This document shows positions 59,385 through 64,000 of a stretch of DNA of 64,000 nucleotides, piece after piece; the first letter of the stretch is position 1, and each line of letters starts with the position of its first letter. The notes beneath the pieces are model-generated. The model did not search any database. It was given only the letters and a program-made list of their open reading frames with translations, and was not told where the DNA came from. The translations under genes and the position numbers were made by a program. This stretch comes from an uncultured Lachnospiraceae bacterium (GTDB taxonomy: Bacteria > Bacillota > Clostridia > Lachnospirales > Lachnospiraceae): NCBI GenBank assembly GCA_910586205.1, contig CAJUGD010000001.1, positions 62,001 to 126,000 on the forward strand. The letters are read 5' to 3'.

Positions 59385-60492
59385 GGGAGTTTTAATTGCA
59401 GGAGTTGCTGTGGTGGCCATTGGCGCTGCTGTTATTGTGCCTCGGGCCATGAAGCCGAAAGCAGTGCTGGAGGAATCGCCGGTTCCGGTGGTGGACGTAG
59501 AGAAGCCTCAGCCGGCAGACATTGTGCTGTATCGGAATTTGGTGGGCACCGTGGAGCCGTCGGATGTGGTTTACATATATCCTAAAGCGGCAGGTGAGAT
59601 CACAGATGTATTTATAAAAGCCGGGGACGTGGTGACAGAAGGTCAGGCAATCTGTAAGATCGATACCAAACAGGTGGATACGGCAAGGCTGAGCATGGAG
59701 GCGGCAAAGACAGCCATGGACAATGCCAATACCAATCTGTCCAGGCAGAGAGCATTGTTTGCAGCCGGAGATATTGCTTCTGCAGTTTATGAGCAGGCGG
59801 ATATGCAGGCCAAAAGCGCTCGGATCCAGTATGAACAGGCAAGGCTGAACTATAACTATCAGATGGAGTTCAGCAATATTACGGCACCAATCAGCGGCAC
59901 TGTGGAGCAGTGTGATGTAGAGGTTCATGATAATGTAGCCCAGCAGTCTATGATCTGCGTAATCTCCGGTGAGGGAAGCAAGGCCATTACCTTTTCCGTC
60001 ACCGAGAAGGTGGTAGATCAGATGAAGACAGGGGACAATGTAACCATTGAAAAGAACGGGAAGGAATACCAGGGAAGCATTACAGAGATCAGCAGCATGA
60101 TTGACGCGGCCACAGGTTTGTTTAAGATCAAGGCAGCAGTAGAGAACGGGGATGCCCTGCCTACCGGATCCGTAGTCAGCCTGTATGTGGTTTCGGATCG
60201 GGTGGAGCAGGCAATGAGCATACCAGTGGATGCCATCTATTATTCCGGCGGTGACGCCTATGTGTACACTTATGATAACGGAGAAGTGCATCATCTCCCG
60301 GTGGAAGTGGGAATCTATGATTCTGTGCGGGCAGAGATCTTGTCGGGAATTGACAAGGAGGATCTGATTATTACGACGTGGAGTTCAGAGCTTTTGGAAG
60401 GGGCTAAGGTGCAGCTTGCCGGGGAAAACGCCAAAGAAGCCGAAACAGAAGAACATGACAACGTGCAGACAGAGAGCACACAGGCAGAGTAG
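59377..60492 (+). CDS. RND efflux membrane-fusion protein (HlyD/AcrA family)
   Basis: A 371-residue adaptor: N-terminal membrane anchor (about 6-24), a lipoyl/barrel-sandwich domain (GEITDVFIKAGDVVTEGQAI), a helical hairpin (about 105-155) with many Ala and Gln, and a C-terminal beta-barrel. It links the RND pump to the outer partner. It overlaps tetR by 8 bp and precedes the pump gene by 14 bp. Confidence 0.92.
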   Translation: MNKGVLIAGVAVVAIGAAVIVPRAMKPKAVLEESPVPVVDVEKPQPADIVLYRNLVGTVEPSDVVYIYPKAAGEITDVFIKAGDVVTEGQAICKIDTKQVDTARLSMEAAKTAMDNANTNLSRQRALFAAGDIASAVYEQADMQAKSARIQYEQARLNYNYQMEFSNITAPISGTVEQCDVEVHDNVAQQSMICVISGEGSKAITFSVTEKVVDQMKTGDNVTIEKNGKEYQGSITEISSMIDAATGLFKIKAAVENGDALPTGSVVSLYVVSDRVEQAMSIPVDAIYYSGGDAYVYTYDNGEVHHLPVEVGIYDSVRAEILSGIDKEDLIITTWSSELLEGAKVQLAGENAKEAETEEHDNVQTESTQAE

Positions 60493-60506
60493 GAGGAAAG
60501 ACAGCT

Positions 60507-63500
60507 ATGGGATTAACAAAATCAGTCCTGAAAAGGCCGGTCACTACAGTGCTGGCAGTGCTGTGTCTGATCGTATTCGGCCTGCAGTCCGTTCTGTCGG
60601 CAAAGATGGAACTTATGCCAACCATGGATATGCCCATGTTAATTATTGCCACCATATATCCGGGGGCAAGCCCGGAAGATGTGAATGACCTGGTAACTAC
60701 GGAGATTGAGGATAATATCGGGTCTTTAAGCGGTGTGGACACGATTCAGTCCATGTCCATGGAAAATATGTCCATGGTGATCATTCAGTATGATTACGGA
60801 AAGGACATTGATGAGGCATATGATGATCTGAAAAAGAAGATGGATGTGTTGGAGGCCCAGCTTCCGGATGACTGTGAATCACCGATGGTGGTGGAGCTGA
60901 ATCTGGATGATATGGCGTCTGTTTACTTATCCGTGAATCACCAGACAGAGCCTAACCTTTACAACTATGTGAATAATAATGTGGTTCCGGAGCTGGAAAA
61001 GATCACCACAGTGACGGATGTGGATGTAAGCGGCGGCCAGGAGGAATATATTAAGATTGAACTGATTCCGGAGAAGCTGCAGCAGTATCATCTGAACATG
61101 AATGCGATTTCTTCTGCTATCGGCGGGGCTAATTTTACATATCCGGCAGGAGATACCATTGTGGGCGGGCAGCAGCTTTCTGTCAGCGCCGGAATTGAGT
61201 ATGACACCATGGAGCTTCTGAAAAAGATCCCTATTTCCATAGGAAACGGTAATGTGATCTATCTGGAGGATGTGGCGAATGTCCATAATTCATTAAAGGA
61301 TGCCACCGGTGTGGCTCGTTATGACGGGAGAGATACCATTTCTATAGGAGTAAAGAAGCAGCAGAGCGCCACAGCCATGGAGGTGTCAAAGGAAGTCAAC
61401 CGGGTGATTGAGGCGCTGCAGAGGGAGGATGAGAATCTGGAAATTGTGGTGGTCAATGATACCAGTGATTCTATCCAGTCCTCCTTAGAGAGTGTGATGC
61501 AGACCATGATCATGGCGGTTTTAGTGTCCATGGTGATCATCTATTTGTTTTTCGGGGAAATACGGGCTTCTTTGATTGTAGGAACATCGATTCCCATTTC
61601 GATTCTGGCGGCATTGATTTTAATGCAGTCCATGGGCTTTACCTTAAATGTTATTACCTTAAGCAGCTTGGTGCTGGGTGTGGGAATGATGGTGGATAAC
61701 TCGATTGTAGTGCTGGAAAGCTGCTTTCGGTCCACCAAAGGGAAGGGCATTGTAGGATATCGGGAAGCAGCCCTGGAAGGAAGCGGAGTTGTGCTGCAGT
61801 CCATTATCGGCGGCACGGCCACTACCTGTGTGGTGTTCTTTCCGCTGGCTCTTTTGGAAGGCATGACCGGACAGATGTTTAAGCCATTGGGCTTTACGAT
61901 TATTTTCTGTCTTTTGGCATCCCTGATCAGCGCCATGACCATTGTGCCCCTTTGTTATTGCGTGTTCCGTCCCCAGGAGAAGGACAGCTCTCCGGCCGGC
62001 TGGATTCTTTCCAAAATGCAGGACGGGTACCGCGGCATGATGAAGGTGATCCTTCCCAAAAAGATCACTGTGGTGGTGCTTTCCATTGCAATGCTGGCTG
62101 TGTCTGTCTGGATGGCAACACAGCTTCGGATGGAACTGATGGTTGCAGACGATACAGGAACCATCAGCATTACCATTGAAACCCGTCCCGGATTAAAGGT
62201 GGATGAGACCGATAAGATTTTAAGGCAGGTGGAAGCCATTGTGGCAGAAGATCCGGATTTGGAATCCTATATGCTGACGTCAGGCGGAAGCGGTATGAGC
62301 ATGGGAGGCGGCGGAGCCACCCTGACTGCCTATCTGTCAGATGACAGAAAAAGGGAGACAGACCAGGTTGTAAAAGACTGGAAACCCTTGATGAATAAGA
62401 TTCCGGGTGCTAATATATCCTTAGAGGCGTCTTCTTCCATGAGCATGATGTCATCCTCCGGAGGAGTGGAGTACATATTGCAAAGCACCCAGTATGATGA
62501 GCTGAAGGAGGTTTCTGATAAGATTGTCAACGAGCTTCTGGAACATAGTGAGGTCACAAAGGTACACAGCACGTTGGAAAATGCGGCGCCTGTTGTAAAG
62601 CTGGATATTGATGCCGTAAAGGCCAATGCGGAAAATATTACCCCTCAGCAGATTGCCGGGAGCGTCAGCAATCTGCTGGGCGGAGTGGAGGCTGCTACCC
62701 TTGAGGTGAACGGGGACGATATCAGTGTCAAGGTAGAGTATCCGGATGACGAGTATGACACGATTGACAAGCTGAAGGGAATCGTGCTCACCAACAATGC
62801 AGGGGCTTTTGTGGCATTGACAGACGTGGCAGATATTAACTTTAAAGACAGCCCGGCCACCATTATCCGGAGGGATCGGCAGTACCAGGTGACCATTACC
62901 GGTGATCTGCAGACCGATGATCCTCGTCTGCGGGATTCGATTGAGAATCAGTTTTATGACGAGATTGTTTCCAAATACATGAGTCCGACCCTTTCCCGCG
63001 CAGTGAACAGCATGGATGAGGCCATGGCCAGAGAGTTCGGCAACTTGTTCGGCGCTATCGGCACAGCCGTATTTTTGGTCTTTGTGGTTATGGCAGCCCA
63101 GTTTGAGTCGCCGAAGTTTTCCATTATGGTGATGACCACCATTCCCTTTGCCCTGATTGGCTCTTTCGGGCTTTTGTATGTGACGGATGTGCCGATCAGT
63201 ATGGCATCCCTTTTAGGCTTTCTTATGCTTTCGGGAACGGTGGTAAATAATGGTATTCTCTATGTAGATACAGTAAACCAATACCGGCAGGAGATGGATC
63301 TTAACACAGCATTGATTGAGGCAGGGGCAACCCGTTTAAGGCCGATTCTTATGACTACCCTGACCACAATCGTGGCAATGATCCCCATGGCAATGGCCTA
63401 CGGGGACAGCGGAAAGAGTATGCAGGGGCTGGCTTTGGTGGATGTGGGCGGGCTTTTGGCCTCCACGGTTCTGGCGCTTTTGATGCTGCCGGGATATTAT

Positions 63501-63548
63501 CTGCTGATGAGCGGGCGGAAAAAGAAAAAAGAGCCCAGCTATGATTGA
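60507..63548 (+). CDS. RND efflux pump (AcrB/SwrC-like HAE1 family)
   Basis: A 1013-residue pump with the twelve-helix RND plan and two large external loops. TM4 keeps an Asp in GVGMMVDNSIVVLES, the proton-relay site. TM10 reads SGTVVNNGILYVDT without the Lys found in AcrB, which is usual in the SwrC/YerP branch. It exports hydrophobic compounds or surfactin-like lipopeptides in Bacillus homologues. Operon with the adaptor and the TolC-like gene. Confidence 0.93.
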   Translation: MGLTKSVLKRPVTTVLAVLCLIVFGLQSVLSAKMELMPTMDMPMLIIATIYPGASPEDVNDLVTTEIEDNIGSLSGVDTIQSMSMENMSMVIIQYDYGKDIDEAYDDLKKKMDVLEAQLPDDCESPMVVELNLDDMASVYLSVNHQTEPNLYNYVNNNVVPELEKITTVTDVDVSGGQEEYIKIELIPEKLQQYHLNMNAISSAIGGANFTYPAGDTIVGGQQLSVSAGIEYDTMELLKKIPISIGNGNVIYLEDVANVHNSLKDATGVARYDGRDTISIGVKKQQSATAMEVSKEVNRVIEALQREDENLEIVVVNDTSDSIQSSLESVMQTMIMAVLVSMVIIYLFFGEIRASLIVGTSIPISILAALILMQSMGFTLNVITLSSLVLGVGMMVDNSIVVLESCFRSTKGKGIVGYREAALEGSGVVLQSIIGGTATTCVVFFPLALLEGMTGQMFKPLGFTIIFCLLASLISAMTIVPLCYCVFRPQEKDSSPAGWILSKMQDGYRGMMKVILPKKITVVVLSIAMLAVSVWMATQLRMELMVADDTGTISITIETRPGLKVDETDKILRQVEAIVAEDPDLESYMLTSGGSGMSMGGGGATLTAYLSDDRKRETDQVVKDWKPLMNKIPGANISLEASSSMSMMSSSGGVEYILQSTQYDELKEVSDKIVNELLEHSEVTKVHSTLENAAPVVKLDIDAVKANAENITPQQIAGSVSNLLGGVEAATLEVNGDDISVKVEYPDDEYDTIDKLKGIVLTNNAGAFVALTDVADINFKDSPATIIRRDRQYQVTITGDLQTDDPRLRDSIENQFYDEIVSKYMSPTLSRAVNSMDEAMAREFGNLFGAIGTAVFLVFVVMAAQFESPKFSIMVMTTIPFALIGSFGLLYVTDVPISMASLLGFLMLSGTVVNNGILYVDTVNQYRQEMDLNTALIEAGATRLRPILMTTLTTIVAMIPMAMAYGDSGKSMQGLALVDVGGLLASTVLALLMLPGYYLLMSGRKKKKEPSYD

Positions 63549-63567
63549 TTCGTGAAAGGAGCATGAA

Positions 63568-64000
63568 ATGAAAAAATGGAAGCATGCGGCAGCGTTTGGA
63601 ATGGCAGGGGTAATGCTTCTTGCCGCATCCGCCTTTCCAATCTTAGCGTCAAGCCCGGAATTTGCCCGTACCCCTGAAGAATGGGCAAGGCTTGAGGACA
63701 ATGTGCTGGAGTATGAGGAGATAGAAGACCTGATTGCAGAATATAATACTGCAGTGCAGGTCAACCAGTTGGATTTAAACGAGTTTAAGCGAAAATACGG
63801 AAATACTAAGGACGATGTCTCTGCCAAATACCGGGACATGGCAAACGAGATCTATGCCAGTGTGGATTATCCGGATTCAGATGATCCTATGTATGGCATT
63901 ATGGTAAGCGCTGTTCTGACGGCAGAGCTGCAGGCCAAAAACATGCTGCAGCAGGCAGATGATAACCTGGAGGACAGCGAGATTATTTATCTGGGCTACA
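63568..64000 (+). CDS. TolC-family-like exported protein (partial, runs off window)
   Basis: The reading frame starts ATG 63568 with AAAGGA about 7 nt upstream and is open to the window end (144 codons). It has a signal peptide (about 1-27, ending LASS) and then a mostly helical, Glu/Gln/Asn-rich sequence (LEYEEIEDLIAEYNTAVQVN) like the start of TolC-type proteins. Position after adaptor and pump genes fits. The identification rests on weak similarity plus context. Confidence 0.65.
   Translation, partial: MKKWKHAAAFGMAGVMLLAASAFPILASSPEFARTPEEWARLEDNVLEYEEIEDLIAEYNTAVQVNQLDLNEFKRKYGNTKDDVSAKYRDMANEIYASVDYPDSDDPMYGIMVSAVLTAELQAKNMLQQADDNLEDSEIIYLGY

Overview
The window reads as a chromosomal segment of a strictly anaerobic clostridium, most likely a Lachnospiraceae-type gut organism (Enterocloster/Lachnoclostridium-like). 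The reasons are purine-rich AGGAGG ribosome sites, consensus sigma-A promoters, TTG/GTG starts, VanRS-like two-component and PrpR/LysR regulators, and a c-ring with a sodium-type binding site. This placement is inference from gene content; no rRNA or tRNA gene lies in the window.

Layout. 1-5960: F-type ATP synthase operon (atpB end, then E-F-H-A-G-D-C) closed by a terminator. 6025-13441: a DUF3810 membrane metallopeptidase-like protein, a VanRS-like two-component pair, and an ABC-2 type transporter with a large membrane-anchored partner. 13493-16848: a three-gene membrane-stress-type operon (SPFH/zinc-ribbon, zinc-ribbon membrane and TPM proteins) resembling Bacillus ydjGHI. 16892-22809: an ABC importer with a DUF3798 lipoprotein, a double ATPase and two permeases, behind a strong promoter and a structured leader. 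22829-32386: a solute-binding/GGDEF/EAL receptor, a HIT protein, a zinc-ribbon LRR protein, a TM1266-type regulator, a FeoB-like protein, a CAP-domain secreted protein and a solitary tyrosine recombinase.

32525-53837 is an aldarate (galactarate/glucarate) catabolic island in two parts. Part one holds a PrpR-like regulator, tartronate semialdehyde reductase, a DapA-family aldolase candidate, glycerate kinase, an AEC carrier and a PPC-domain protein. Part two holds galactarate dehydratase between two paralogous LysR genes, a tripartite TctCBA transporter, glucarate dehydratase, a LarA-like protein and a GntR regulator. Together they give a route: uptake, then GarD or GudD to 5-keto-4-deoxyglucarate, cleavage to pyruvate plus tartronate semialdehyde, then glycerate and phosphoglycerate. 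A MATE pump and an iron-type alcohol dehydrogenase sit between the two parts.

53886-64000 is an efflux region: a heterodimeric ABC exporter (apparently leaderless first gene), an EamA transporter, and a TetR-RND-TolC-like operon behind a consensus promoter covered by three palindromic operators.

The most unusual feature is a 480-bp intergenic stretch (41865-42344) with two adjacent ~170-bp near-perfect palindromes. They share an apical hairpin motif in opposite orientations, and each shows a one-sided G-U wobble pattern suggesting selection as folded RNA on opposite strands.
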